From: Bog-473 sp963850095
Lineage (GTDB): Bacteria; Actinomycetota; Acidimicrobiia; Acidimicrobiales; RAAP-2
Direction of reading: 5' to 3'
Assembly (NCBI GenBank): GCA_963850095.1
Contig: CAWKJX010000004.1
Coordinates: 682,001-746,000 of the forward strand
Length of the DNA stretch: 64,000 nt
A program made the translations under genes and the position numbers. Below are positions 34,800 to 44,408 of this stretch, piece by piece. Within the stretch, counting starts at the first letter, position 1; every line of letters starts with the position of its first letter. The notes under the pieces were generated by a model. That model was given only the letters and a program-made list of their open reading frames with translations, did not search any database and was not told where the DNA came from.

Positions 34800-35609
34800 T
34801 CATCCCTCGTAGTCGTCGACGTCGTAGCCCGCCATTTCGGCCAGCCCGCGGCCGCTCGTCACGCCGGCCAGCTCGTCGGTGACCAGCCAGGAGATCTGGA
34901 GGTCGCCGAACGTCGACCCCTGGCCGAGTGTGACCTGGCCCCGTTTGCACAGCTCGAGCAGGGCCAGGAAGTGCACAATGATGTCCATGCGGGTCCGGCA
35001 GTCGGCCACCAGCAGGCGGAAGGAGGTGACCCTCTCGGCGCCCGGCCGGGCCAGGAGCGCCGCCACCGCCTCGGACACCGAGACCGTGTCCACGGTGACG
35101 TGGGAGAGGTCCACCCGCGGGACGGGCCGCTCCGCCGACCCGCGCAGGTAGGCCTGGGCCAGGTCGTCGGGGGTGATCCCGGCCAGCAGGTCCGGCGCGT
35201 GGACCACGAAGTCGTCGTCCAGGCCCACCTCGCGGGGGATGGAGCGCGAGGCCCGTTCGGCCAGGGCCACGAAGACGTCGGCGGCGGCCGCGTAGGCCCG
35301 GCACTCCAGGAGGCGGGCCAGCAGGAGATCGCGCTCCTCCCATCCGACCAGGTCCTCGTCGTCGTCGGACACCTCCTGCCCCGGCAGCAGCTTCTGCGAC
35401 TTGAGCTCAATGAGGATGGCCGCCACGAGCAGGAACTCCGACAGCTGGTTGAAGTCGATGACGTCGCGCTGCTCGCTCAGCACCTGCACGAAGCTGTCGA
35501 CGATCGGCAGCAGCGGGACGTCGAGGACGTCCACTTCGTGCGAGGACACCAAGTGCAGGAGCAGCTCGATCGGACCCTCGAAGACGGGGGTGGTCACCGC
35601 GTAGGCCAC
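34800..35609 (-). CDS. scpA: Segregation and condensation protein A (kleisin)
   Basis: A 269-residue protein from GTG 35609. The N-terminal F-E-G-P-I-E-L-L-L-H-L-V and the segment F-L-L-V-A-A-I-L-I-E-L-K-S identify ScpA; the C-terminal winged helix ends with F-L-A-L-L-E-L. It bridges the SMC heads for chromosome condensation. The first gene of a minus-strand run scpA-scpB-rluB-aroH-tyrA-aroA-cmk-plsC; divergent from trpS. Confidence 0.93.
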   Translation of the reverse strand: MAYAVTTPVFEGPIELLLHLVSSHEVDVLDVPLLPIVDSFVQVLSEQRDVIDFNQLSEFLLVAAILIELKSQKLLPGQEVSDDDEDLVGWEERDLLLARLLECRAYAAAADVFVALAERASRSIPREVGLDDDFVVHAPDLLAGITPDDLAQAYLRGSAERPVPRVDLSHVTVDTVSVSEAVAALLARPGAERVTSFRLLVADCRTRMDIIVHFLALLELCKRGQVTLGQGSTFGDLQISWLVTDELAGVTSGRGLAEMAGYDVDDYEG

Positions 35610-35699
35610 GGGCCGACGTTACCGAACCGGCGGAGGTCCGCCGCGCACCCCGCGACAGCCGGACGGGACCCCGACGCGTGCGCCCTACCATGGCGCCCC

Positions 35700-36683
35700 A
35701 TGAACAGGGTCTTCTCGGGCATAAAGCCGTCGGGCGCCTTCACCTTGGGGAACTACCTGGGGGCCCTGCGGCACTGGGTGTCCTTCCAGGACAGCCACGA
35801 CGCCTTCTACTGCGTGGTCGACCTGCATGCGCTCACCGAGGAGATCGAGCCGGCCGAGCTGCGGGCCAACACGCTCGATGCCGCCCTGAACATGCTGGCC
35901 GTCGGCCTGGACCCCGGGCGCTGCAGCCTGTTCATTCAGAGCCACGTGCCCGAACACACGCGCCTGACCTGGCTGCTCGAGAGCACGGCGACCGTGGGCG
36001 AGTTGCGGCGCATGACCCAGTTCAAGGACAAGGGGAAGGGCCAGGAGTCGGTCCGGGCCAGCCTGTTCACCTATCCGGTGCTCATGGCGGCGGACATCCT
36101 CCTCTACGACACCACCTATGTCCCGGTGGGCGACGACCAGCGCCAGCACTTGGAGCTGACCCGCGAGGTGGCGACTCGCTTCAACAACCGTTACGGCGAG
36201 ACCTTCGTCGTCCCCGAGGCGGCCATCCCGGGCACGGCCGCCCGCGTCATGGACCTGCAGCACCCCGAGCGCAAAATGTCCAAGACCATCGACTCGCCGC
36301 TCGGGACCATCGGCCTCCTCGACAGCGACGAGGAGATCACGCGCAAGGTGCGCAAGGCGGTGACCGACACCGACGGCGCCATGCGCTACGACCGTGCCGC
36401 CAAGCCGGGCCTGGCCAACCTGCTCGACCTCCTGGCCGCCGCCACGGGCCGGACCCCCCAGGACGTGGCCGCGGGCTACGAGCGCTACGGCGACCTCAAG
36501 AACGACGTGGCCGCCGCGCTGTGCGACCTGCTGCGGCCGGTGCGCGAGCGCAGAGCGAGCCTGGAGGCCGATCTGCCCTACGTCGACGGCGTGCTGCGGG
36601 CCGGGGCGGCCCGGGCCCACGAGGTGGCGGCGGCCACGTACACCCGCGCCGCCGACGCCATGGGCCTGCTGGCGCCCACCTAA
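35700..36683 (+). CDS. trpS: Tryptophanyl-tRNA synthetase
   Basis: A 327-residue class I synthetase: the HIGH-like P-S-G-A-F-T-L-G-N-Y-L-G-A and K-M-S-K-T motifs are present, as are D-L-H-A-L-T and G-D-D-Q-R-Q-H-L. Length is normal. Start ATG 35700, 90 bp from the divergent scpA start. Its stop overlaps that of the convergent site-2 protease gene. Confidence 0.95.
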   Translation: MNRVFSGIKPSGAFTLGNYLGALRHWVSFQDSHDAFYCVVDLHALTEEIEPAELRANTLDAALNMLAVGLDPGRCSLFIQSHVPEHTRLTWLLESTATVGELRRMTQFKDKGKGQESVRASLFTYPVLMAADILLYDTTYVPVGDDQRQHLELTREVATRFNNRYGETFVVPEAAIPGTAARVMDLQHPERKMSKTIDSPLGTIGLLDSDEEITRKVRKAVTDTDGAMRYDRAAKPGLANLLDLLAAATGRTPQDVAAGYERYGDLKNDVAAALCDLLRPVRERRASLEADLPYVDGVLRAGAARAHEVAAATYTRAADAMGLLAPT

Positions 36684-37433
36684 CCGAAGGTGATGGGCAG
36701 GTGCAGGACGTCCTGCGCCCACCAGTTGTAGAGCCGCTCTATCAGCCAGGTCAGCGGCCCGACATGGCCGTTCTGGCTCAGGAAGAAGTTGAGGACGACC
36801 AGGGCGAGGAGCACGGGCATCGTGTACTGGCGGTAGCGCAGGTAGGTGGGCCACCAGCGCGTCGGGCAGGAGCCGTTCGAAGAGCACCGAACCGTCGAGC
36901 GGTGGCACCGGGATCATGTTGAAGGCGCACAGCCCAATGTTGACGAAACTGGCCCAGAAGACGAACTGGGCCACCAGCGAGAGCCCGCCGGTGCCGATGA
37001 AACCGTTCTTGTAGAAATGGACGAAGAGGACGCCGAACAGGGCGGCCAGCACGACGTTCATGAACGGGCCGGCCAGGGAGACCAGCACGCCCTGGTTGCG
37101 AGGGCTGCGCAGCCGCGCCGTGTTCACCGGCACGGGCTTGGCCCAGCCGAACACGCCCAGGGAGCTCAGGGCCAGCAGACCCGGCACGAGCAGGGTGCCG
37201 ATGGGGTCGACGTGGACGAGCGGGTTCAGGCTGAGGCGGCCGGCGCGCTTGGCCGTGTTGTCGCCGAACATGTTGGCCACCCAGCCGTGCGAGACCTCGT
37301 GCAGAATGATGGACGGCACCACCGCGCAGAAGATGACGATGTCGGTCGTCGAGATGTTGTGGTGGACGACGAGCGCCACCACGAGGACGGCGCCGGCAAC
37401 GATCCACAGCGCCCGTTTGGTCCGCGGATCCAT
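36680..37433 (-). CDS. M50 site-2-type membrane protease, frame-broken
   Basis: Start ATG 37433 with GGGGAGG about 10 nt upstream. Multi-pass protein with the zinc-binding H-E-V-S-H-G in one transmembrane segment and F-N-M-I-P-V-P-P-L-D-G (third metal ligand Asp) in a later one, the two signatures of the M50/RseP class. One extra base near 36853 then leads to W-P-T-Y-L-R-Y-R-Q-Y and the C-terminal segment N-W-W-A-Q-D-V-L-H-L. The 754 nt fit a single insertion. It resembles the minimal-type M50 without a PDZ domain. The substrate is unknown. Confidence 0.85.
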
Positions 37434-37472
37434 GGGGCGGCGCCTCCCCGAGGGGGCTCCCGGCGGGTACAC

Positions 37473-37829
37473 CTAGTGCTTGGCGGCGTCGCCGATGCAG
37501 AGGCGGGCAGCAGGCATGGCCTCGAGCCGGGCCGCGCCGATTGGCTTCCCGCACACCTCGCAGTTGCCGTAGGTCCCGTCCTCCAGGCGCTTGATGGCGG
37601 CCTCGACCTCGTCGAGAGAATCACGCAATTCGGCGGCGAGCCGCTCGGCCTCGCCGCGCTCGGCCGTCACCTGGCTGGAGTCGGCGAAGTTGGAGTCGTA
37701 GTTGAGGCCGCTCCCCTGGTCCGCGTAGCCGAGCTCCTTCAGCTGGGCCTGGAGCCCGGCCTGCTCCTGGCGCAGCAGGGCGTCGAAGTCGATGTCGGCG
37801 GTCTCTGCCGTGGGGGCCTCGTTCGGCAT
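37473..37829 (-). CDS. DksA/TraR-like protein with incomplete zinc finger
   Basis: A 118-residue protein. The coiled-coil N-terminal two thirds (A-E-R-L-A-A-E-L-R-D-S-L-D-E-V-E) are followed by C-E-V-C and then L-C-I-G-D-A-A-K-H: only three Cys remain of the usual four, the last place being Asp or His. Sits directly upstream of the M50 protease gene on the same strand. Confidence 0.75.
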   Translation of the reverse strand: MPNEAPTAETADIDFDALLRQEQAGLQAQLKELGYADQGSGLNYDSNFADSSQVTAERGEAERLAAELRDSLDEVEAAIKRLEDGTYGNCEVCGKPIGAARLEAMPAARLCIGDAAKH

Positions 37830-37833
37830 GCGC

Positions 37834-38790
37834 TCATGCTACGCGGTCCCTCCCCCCCTTGGTTCCCGCACGGGGATGTGCTCCCTCGTAGGCTCGGCGC
37901 AGGTGCTCGGGGGACACCTTGGTGTAGCGCTGCGTGGTGGCGATGGAGGCGTGGCCCAACAGCTCCTGGACGACCCGGACGTCGGCCCCCCGTGCCAGCA
38001 TGTGGGTGGCGCAGGAGTGGCGCAGGACGTGGGGGCTGACCCTGTCCTCGAGCCCCACCCGGGCGGCGTACTTCTTCACCACCCCGAAGGCCCCGACCCG
38101 GGACAGGCGGCCGCCACGGGCGTTGAGGAAGACGGCGTCGGCATCACTGCGCCGGCGCCACTTCTTGGGCTCCATCAGGGGCCGTCCCTGTCCCGACAGC
38201 CAGTCGGCCAGGGCCAGGCGGGCCAGCCGGCCCAGCGGCACGACGCGCTCCTTGTCGCCCTTGCCGAGCACCCGCACCAGGGGCAGGCCGGAGGCCTCGA
38301 CGGCCGCCGTCACGTCGCCCAGGTCGAGCCCGACCGCCTCGCTGACACGGGCGCCGGTGCCGTAGAGCACCTCGAGCAGTGCCCGGTCGCGCAGCACGGC
38401 GGGCCCGGTCCCGACCACGGCGCCGAGCAGCCGCTCCGTCTCCTCCTCGCTCAAGGCCTTGGGCAGCAGGTCCGACACCCGGACGGACGGCAGGTCCACG
38501 GTGGGGTCGTCGCTCCGCAGACCCTCCTCGACCAGGAAGCGGTGGAAGCCGCGGATGCTCGAGAGGGCGCGGGCGACGGACGCGGGACTCTGCGTCCGTC
38601 GCAGCGCCGCCAGGTACGCGGCGACGTCGGCCGCCGATGCCGCCTCCAGGCTCGTCCCACCCCGCCCGAGCCCCGCCCGGTAGGACACCAGGTCGCGCCG
38701 GTAGGACGAGAGCGTGCGGGGCGACCGTCCGCGCTCCACCTCGAGCCAGGACAGGTACTCCTCGGCCGCGTGCGGCAGGGCCGTCGTCAT
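37834..38790 (-). CDS. xerD: Tyrosine recombinase XerD/XerC
   Basis: A 318-residue protein. The N-terminal SAM-like domain starts with E-E-Y-L-S-W-L-E-V-E-R; the catalytic domain has G-T-G-A-R-V-S-E (Arg), the Lys region V-L-G-K-G-D-K-E-R, H-V-L-R-H-S-C-A-T-H (His-x-x-Arg), G-H-A-S-I-A-T-T-Q-R-Y and the nucleophile Tyr. Chromosome-dimer resolution enzyme in actinobacteria; placed between nudix and scpAB as in many relatives. Overlaps the Nudix gene by 4 bp. Confidence 0.92.
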   Translation of the reverse strand: MTTALPHAAEEYLSWLEVERGRSPRTLSSYRRDLVSYRAGLGRGGTSLEAASAADVAAYLAALRRTQSPASVARALSSIRGFHRFLVEEGLRSDDPTVDLPSVRVSDLLPKALSEEETERLLGAVVGTGPAVLRDRALLEVLYGTGARVSEAVGLDLGDVTAAVEASGLPLVRVLGKGDKERVVPLGRLARLALADWLSGQGRPLMEPKKWRRRSDADAVFLNARGGRLSRVGAFGVVKKYAARVGLEDRVSPHVLRHSCATHMLARGADVRVVQELLGHASIATTQRYTKVSPEHLRRAYEGAHPRAGTKGGRDRVA

Positions 38791-39344
38791 CGGAGGCGGC
38801 CGGTCGCGGCCAGCCGGGCCCGGGCCAGGTAGAGACCGAGCACGGTCGTCTCGTCCTTCAGCGTCCCGTCGGCCACCAGCGCGTCCAGGTCGCCCAGCGC
38901 GATGGCCTCGACGGTCATGTAGCCCTCCTCGACGCCGTCGGGACGGGCCGGACGCGCCGTGAGATCCGTGGCCAGGAAGATGGTGGTGTGCTGGTCGCTG
39001 ATGCCCGGCGTGTTCCAGGTGCCGATCAGCATCTCCCAGCGCGCCGCTTCGAGGCCCGCCTCCTCGGCCAGCTCGCGCCGCGCCGTCGCTTCGGGCGACT
39101 CGCCGTCCCGGTCGCGCGTGCCGGCGGGGATCTCGAGCACCAGGGCGTCGACGGCGGCCCGGTACTGGCGCACCAGGGTGACCGTCCCGTCCTCGTGCAC
39201 GGGCACCACCGTCACCGCCCCGGGGTGGCGTACGACGATGCGCTCGAACGGGCGGTCGTCGGGGTCGAGCAGGTGAAGGCGTTCGACCCGGAACAGCCAG
39301 GCCCGGAGGAGCTCCTCCTCCGAGACACGGCGGAATTCCGGCAC
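38787..39344 (-). CDS. Nudix hydrolase (ADP-ribose pyrophosphatase type)
   Basis: A 185-residue protein with the Nudix box A-R-R-E-L-A-E-E-A-G-L preceded by E-I-P-A-G-T-R-D-R-D-G-E. The N-terminal F-E-R-I-V-V-R-H-P-G-A-V-T-V-V and V-R-Q-Y-R strands match ADP-ribose pyrophosphatases. Lies directly after pyrG in the same direction, a common actinobacterial order. Confidence 0.88.
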   Translation of the reverse strand: MPEFRRVSEEELLRAWLFRVERLHLLDPDDRPFERIVVRHPGAVTVVPVHEDGTVTLVRQYRAAVDALVLEIPAGTRDRDGESPEATARRELAEEAGLEAARWEMLIGTWNTPGISDQHTTIFLATDLTARPARPDGVEEGYMTVEAIALGDLDALVADGTLKDETTVLGLYLARARLAATGRLR

Positions 39345-39348
39345 GTGC

Positions 39349-40989
39349 TCAGCTCACGGAATCGAGGTCGAGCAGATGGGGCTCGCGCCCTTCGGCCCGC
39401 TCCAGCGCGGCCGCGACCAGCTCGCGGAAGAGCGGGTGCGCCCGGTCGGGCCGGCTCTTGAACTCGGGGTGGGCCTGCGTGGCCACCCAGTACGGGTGCT
39501 CCTCGAACTCGACGAACTCGACCAGGCGCCCGTCGGGCGAGCTGCCCGAGCACAGCAGGCCGACGGCCTCGAGCTTCGCCTTGTAGCGGTTGTTGAACTC
39601 GAAGCGGTGCCGGTGCCGTTCGGTCACGGCCAGGGTGCCGTAGGCCTTGGCCACCTTGGACTCGGGCAGCAGCACGGCCTGGTACGAGCCCAGCCGCATC
39701 GTCCCGCCCTTGTGGGTCACCTCGGCCTGGTCGGGCATGAGGTCGATGACCATGTGCGGCGACAGGGTGTCGAACTCGCGGGAGTTGGCCCGGTCGAGGC
39801 CGGCCAGGTCGCGGGCCACCGAAATCACCATCACGTGCAGCCCCAGGCACAGGCCGAGGCACGGGATGCCGTGCTGGCGCGTGTAGGCGGCCGCGGCGAC
39901 CATCCCCTCTATGCCGCGCTCACCGAAGCCGCCGGGGATCACGATGGCGTCGAGTCCCCGCAACCGGTCGGTGCCGAGCAGCGCCGGCACGTTCTCGGCG
40001 TCGATCCAGTCCAACTCGACCTGCACACCATGGTGGAAGCCGGCGTGACGGAGGGCCTCGACGACCGACATGTAGGCGTCGGGCATGTTGACGTACTTGC
40101 CGACGATGCCGACGCGCACCGTGCGCGACAGCGACTCGATACGGTCCACCAGTGACTCCCACTCGGTGATGTCGATTTTGTGGTCCGCTTCGTCGATCCC
40201 GAGCGTCTGGCACACGTAGGCGTCGAGTCCCTGCTCGTGCAGTACCAGAGGGATTTCGTAGATGCTGGCCGCGTCCACGGCGGAGACGACGGCGTCGACG
40301 GGGACGTCGCACTGCAGGGAGATCTTGCGCTTGAGGCTCTCGGGTATGGGCTTGTCGCTGCGGCAGACGATCACGTCGGGCTGAATGCCCCGGCTGCGCA
40401 GCTCGGTCACCGAGTGCTGCGTGGGCTTGGTCTTCTGCTCCCCCGACACCAGGAACGGCACCAGCGTGAGGTGCACGTAGCAGACGTTGTCCCGCCCGAT
40501 GTCGCGTCGGAACTGGCGGATGGCCTCGACGAAGGGCACAATTTCGATGTCGCCCACCGTGCCGCCGATCTCCACTATGACGATGTCGACGTCCTCGTCG
40601 GCCAGGCGCCGGATACGGTCCTTGATTTCGTCGGTCACGTGCGGGATGACCTGGACGGTGCGCCCCAGGAAGTCGCCGCGCCGCTCCTTGGCGATCACCG
40701 AGCTGTAGATGCCACCCGTCGTGGTGTTCGAGCGTTTCGAGAGGCTCTCGTCGATGAAGCGCTCGTAGTGGCCGAGGTCGAGGTCGGTCTCGCCGCCGTC
40801 CTCGGTGACGAAGACCTCACCGTGCTCGCCCGGGTTCATGGTCCCCGGATCGACGTTTATGTAGGGGTCGAGCTTGCACATCGTCACCCGCAGCCCACGG
40901 CACTTGAGGAGCCGACCGAGCGAGGAGGCGGTGAGGCCCTTCCCGAGCGAGCTCGAGACGCCGCCGGTGACGAAGATGAACTTGCTCAC
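39349..40989 (-). CDS. pyrG: CTP synthase
   Basis: A 546-residue protein. N-terminal synthetase domain with F-V-T-G-G-V-S-S-S-L-G-K-G and K-L-D-P-Y-I-N-V-D-P-G, and a C-terminal glutaminase with the nucleophile Cys in C-L-G-L-C-L-G-L-H. Makes CTP from UTP, ATP and glutamine. Full length, normal start at ATG 40989. Confidence 0.96.
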   Translation of the reverse strand: MSKFIFVTGGVSSSLGKGLTASSLGRLLKCRGLRVTMCKLDPYINVDPGTMNPGEHGEVFVTEDGGETDLDLGHYERFIDESLSKRSNTTTGGIYSSVIAKERRGDFLGRTVQVIPHVTDEIKDRIRRLADEDVDIVIVEIGGTVGDIEIVPFVEAIRQFRRDIGRDNVCYVHLTLVPFLVSGEQKTKPTQHSVTELRSRGIQPDVIVCRSDKPIPESLKRKISLQCDVPVDAVVSAVDAASIYEIPLVLHEQGLDAYVCQTLGIDEADHKIDITEWESLVDRIESLSRTVRVGIVGKYVNMPDAYMSVVEALRHAGFHHGVQVELDWIDAENVPALLGTDRLRGLDAIVIPGGFGERGIEGMVAAAAYTRQHGIPCLGLCLGLHVMVISVARDLAGLDRANSREFDTLSPHMVIDLMPDQAEVTHKGGTMRLGSYQAVLLPESKVAKAYGTLAVTERHRHRFEFNNRYKAKLEAVGLLCSGSSPDGRLVEFVEFEEHPYWVATQAHPEFKSRPDRAHPLFRELVAAALERAEGREPHLLDLDSVS

Positions 40990-41073
40990 GCCGCCTTCAG
41001 GGCGCCGAGCAGCGCTTCATATGATCGGTGCACCCGACCACGATAATCGAATGCGGGCGAACTCGTGGTGGAC

Positions 41074-42666
41074 TCATCTCCCGGGGGACACCCCGAGCAG
41101 CTCACGAGCGTGGGCACGGGCGGCCTCGCTGCCCGGGTGACCCGAGAGCATCCGTGAGAGCTCGGTGATGCGGTCCTCCCCGGCGACGGATGCCGCCGTG
41201 GTCACCGTGCGCCCGCCGGACTCGTGCTTGACGACGCTGACCTGCGCGTCGGCCTGGGCCGCCACCTGGGCCAGGTGGGTGACGACCAGGACCTGGCGGT
41301 CGCCCGCCACCGCGTGCAGCGCCTCGCCCAACGCCAGGGCGGCGGCCCCGCCCACCCCGGCGTCCACCTCGTCGAAGACCATGGTCGGGGGTCCGCCCGA
41401 CCCCACCAGGCGGATGGCCAGCATGGCCCGGGCCAGCTCCCCGCCCGAGGCGGTCTTGGCCAGCGGCTGCACCGGTTCGCCCACGTTGGCACCGAGGGCC
41501 AGCTCGACGGGCTCGCCGGCGCCCTCGGGACTCACCCGCACCTCGAGCCGGGCGCCCGCCATGGCCAGCGAGGCCAGGTGGTCGCCCACCCGCTGACCGA
41601 ACTCGCCCGCCGCCGCGGTGCGGGTCGCCCGCACGGCCGCCTCGGCCTCGGCCAGCTCGTCGCGGCGGCTCCGTCGCTCGGCCGCCAACCGCGTCGCCTC
41701 GCCCTCGGCGTCGTCGAGGGCGCGCAGCCGGGCTGTTCCCGCCTCGGCGAAGGCCAGGACGGCGGCCAGGTCCTCGCCGTACTTGCGCCGCAGCTCGGCC
41801 AGCAGGCGCCGGCGCTCCTGCACCTCGCCGAGGCGACCGGGGTCGTCCTCCCACCCCTCGACCTCGTCGCGCAGCGTCCGCGCCAGGTCGGACAGCTCCA
41901 CCGCGGCGGCGCCGATGCGGTCGTGGGGGGACGCCAGGCCCTCGCGCCCGGCCAGGCCGGCGCCGGCGCGACCGAGCAGGTCGAGCGCGCCGCCCTCGCC
42001 GCTGAGGAGCTCGAGGGCGGCCAGGGCGGCCTCGCGGTAGGCGGCGGCGTCGGCCAGGCGGTCCTCCTCGAGCCGCAGCGCCACCTCCTCGTCGGGGCCG
42101 GACAGACGGGCCGCGGCGATTTCGTCCACCTGGTAGCGGAGCACGTCGGCCTCCCGGGCGCGCTGCTGCTCGTCGCCGCCCAGGGCGGCCAATGCCTCGT
42201 CGAGCGCCCGCAGCTGGCTCTGCAGGGCGCGTACCCGGCTGAGGTCGGTACCGGCGAAGGCGTCGAGGACGTTGCGCTGCGCCACCGGGGTGACCAGCGC
42301 GCGGTGCTCGTGCTGCCCGTGGATTTCGACCAGGTCCGCCGCCGCCTCCCCCAGCGCACCCACCGGGGCCATGCGGCCGTCCACCCAGGCGCGGGAGCGG
42401 CCCTCGGCGGGGACCGAGCGGGCCAGGATGACCTCGCGCTCGCCGGCGCCCTCCCCCACGACGAAGCGCGCCTCGACGAGGGCTTCGGCGGCGCCCGCCC
42501 GCACCAGGCCCACGCTCGCCCGGCCGCCCAGCACGAGCTGGAGCGCCTCGACGACGAGCGTCTTGCCGGCGCCGGTCTCCCCGGTCAGCGCCGTCATGCC
42601 CGGGCCGAAGACGAGCGTCAGGTCCTCAATGACCCCCAGGTCGCGCACGTGCAGGTCGGTCAGCAC
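41074..42666 (-). CDS. recN: DNA repair protein RecN
   Basis: A 530-residue SMC-like ATPase from GTG 42666. Walker A G-E-T-G-A-G-K-T, a long coiled-coil middle with many Arg/Glu/Leu heptads, the ABC signature A-S-G-G-E-L-A-R and Walker B T-M-V-F-D-E-V-D-A-G. Holds sister DNA ends during double-strand break repair. Follows nadK by 2 bp, the classical nadK-recN order of actinobacteria. Confidence 0.95.
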   Translation of the reverse strand: MLTDLHVRDLGVIEDLTLVFGPGMTALTGETGAGKTLVVEALQLVLGGRASVGLVRAGAAEALVEARFVVGEGAGEREVILARSVPAEGRSRAWVDGRMAPVGALGEAAADLVEIHGQHEHRALVTPVAQRNVLDAFAGTDLSRVRALQSQLRALDEALAALGGDEQQRAREADVLRYQVDEIAAARLSGPDEEVALRLEEDRLADAAAYREAALAALELLSGEGGALDLLGRAGAGLAGREGLASPHDRIGAAAVELSDLARTLRDEVEGWEDDPGRLGEVQERRRLLAELRRKYGEDLAAVLAFAEAGTARLRALDDAEGEATRLAAERRSRRDELAEAEAAVRATRTAAAGEFGQRVGDHLASLAMAGARLEVRVSPEGAGEPVELALGANVGEPVQPLAKTASGGELARAMLAIRLVGSGGPPTMVFDEVDAGVGGAAALALGEALHAVAGDRQVLVVTHLAQVAAQADAQVSVVKHESGGRTVTTAASVAGEDRITELSRMLSGHPGSEAARAHARELLGVSPGR

Positions 42667-42668
42667 GG

Positions 42669-43539
42669 TCAGCGGGCCCGGTCGGCCAGGAGCCGGAAGC
42701 GCAGAATGCCGCCGAAGGTCTGCGGCTCGTTGCGCACGACCCGCACCGGCCGGGGGGCCACCCGGCACGCGATGGTGGCGCCGGGGGCCAGGCGCCCCAC
42801 ATCGCTGCCGTCGATCACCAGCGCGCCGGAGCGGTCGGGCCCCACCTCGACGCGGACTTCCTCCGCGTCGGTCAGGACGAGGCTGCGGTCGAGCGAGAAG
42901 TGCGGGGCGACGGGCGTCACCACCATGGCGCGCAACGTCGGCGCCAGAATGGGACCGCCGGCGGAGAGGTTGTACGCGGTCGAACCGGTGGGGGTGGCGA
43001 TGATGAGCCCGTCGGCCGAATAGGTGAGTGCCTCCGTGCCGTCCACCCACGTGGCCAGGTGGACGGTGTGACCGAAGTCGATCTTCTCGATGACCACCTC
43101 GTTGAGGGCCAGCAGCGCGGGGACGTCATCGCCGGGGGAACGGTCGGAGATGGTGACCTCGAGCGCACAGCGGTCCTCTATCGTCGCCGTGCCGTCGAAC
43201 ACCTTGCTCAACGCGCCGCGGACCTGGTCGGGCAACAGGTCGGGCAGATAGCCGACGCGGCCGAAGTTGACGCCGAGGACGGGCACGTCCCCGGTGGCCG
43301 GCCAGGCGCACCACGCGCAGGAAGGTGCCGTCTCCGCCCAGGCTCACAGCGACGGTGGTGCCCGAGAGGTCGACGGCTCCGAGGTCGACCTCGGTCCCCG
43401 CCTCCGTGACGCGATCGGGGCCGCTGAAGCGGAGAATGCGCGCCTCGTCCCCGCGTCCGGTCAGCCAGGCGGCGGTGTCGGTCGCCAGCGCGAGCGCGTC
43501 GGGCCGATCGGGGTGGACCAAGAAGGTGACGGTCGCCAC
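42669..43539 (-). CDS. nadK: NAD kinase, frame-broken
   Basis: Phosphorylates NAD to NADP. The signature V-S-L-G-G-D-G-T-F-L-R is near residue 70, followed by the N-E family segment L-L-A-L-N-E-V-V and A-T-P-T-G-S-T-A-Y. One extra base near 43302 lies between V-R-L-A and P-V-L-G-V-N-F-G. The 871 nt fit a single insertion. Between tlyA and recN. Confidence 0.92.
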
Positions 43540-43551
43540 GGGCGAGGTCGT

Positions 43552-44373
43552 TCAGCCGGCCGGCCCGGCCGCGAGCGGATGCTCCCCCGCCTCCGACACC
43601 GCGGCGCCCAGGAGCGCGGCGACTTCTTCCCCGTCCGCACCGGCGGCGTCCTTGCGGGCGTGCAGCAGGAATTCGACGTTGCCCGACGCGCCGGTCAGGG
43701 GGGAGGCCATCGACCCCACTATGCCGGTTCCGGCGGCGGCGAGCGCGGACGCCACACCTTCGAGCGCGCCCAGCCACAGGGCGGGGTCGCGCACGACGCC
43801 CTTGCCCCGCGAGACGGCGGCGCGGCCGGCCTCGAACTGCGGCTTGACCAGCAGGACCAGGTCGGCCCCGGGGGCGGAGAGCGGACCGCAGAGCACCGGC
43901 ACGACCGAGCGCAGTGAGATGAAGGACAGGTCGGCCACGACGAGGGGAACCGGTTCGTAGGCGGGGTCGGCCGCCAGCAGGTCGCCCGGCGTCATGGTGC
44001 GCACGTTGCAGTGCTCGAGCACGACGACGCGAGCGTCGGCCCGCAGGCGCGGGTCGAGTTGGCCGTGGCCCACGTCGACCGCGTAGACGCGTGCCGCCCC
44101 ACGCTGGAGGAGGCAGTCGGTGAAACCGCCGGTCGAGGCGCCGGCGTCGAGGGCCCGGCGCGCCGCCACCGGTACGGCGAAGCGGGTGAGCGCGGCATTC
44201 AGCTTGAGGCCGCCACGGCTCACGAATGGTGAGGGGGGCCCGAGCAGGACGACCGGTTCGGTGGGCGCCACGAGCCGCGCCGCCTTCTCGGCCGGTGCCC
44301 CGGCGACGAGCACGCTGCCGGCGGCAATGGCCGCCTGCGCTTCCTGCCTGGTGGGGACGAGGCCCCGGCGCAC
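43552..44373 (-). CDS. tlyA: rRNA 2'-O-methyltransferase TlyA
   Basis: A 273-residue form from GTG 44373. An S4-like N-terminal RNA-binding domain (T-R-Q-E-A-Q-A-A-I-A-A-G) is followed by an FtsJ-type methyltransferase with S-R-G-G-L-K-L, A-L-D-A-G-A-S-T-G-G-F-T-D-C and V-V-A-D-L-S-F-I-S-L. The frame continues upstream with A-R-R-R-L-D-T-E-L, matching the usual TlyA N-terminus, so the true start may be a CTG near 44412 or lie beyond an indel. Modifies 16S/23S rRNA cytidines in actinobacteria; also proposed to be a hemolysin in older literature. Confidence 0.88.
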   Translation of the reverse strand: MRRGLVPTRQEAQAAIAAGSVLVAGAPAEKAARLVAPTEPVVLLGPPSPFVSRGGLKLNAALTRFAVPVAARRALDAGASTGGFTDCLLQRGAARVYAVDVGHGQLDPRLRADARVVVLEHCNVRTMTPGDLLAADPAYEPVPLVVADLSFISLRSVVPVLCGPLSAPGADLVLLVKPQFEAGRAAVSRGKGVVRDPALWLGALEGVASALAAAGTGIVGSMASPLTGASGNVEFLLHARKDAAGADGEEVAALLGAAVSEAGEHPLAAGPAG

Positions 44374-44408
44374 GAGCTCGGTGTCGAGCCGGCGGCGGGC
44401 CCCGGAGG

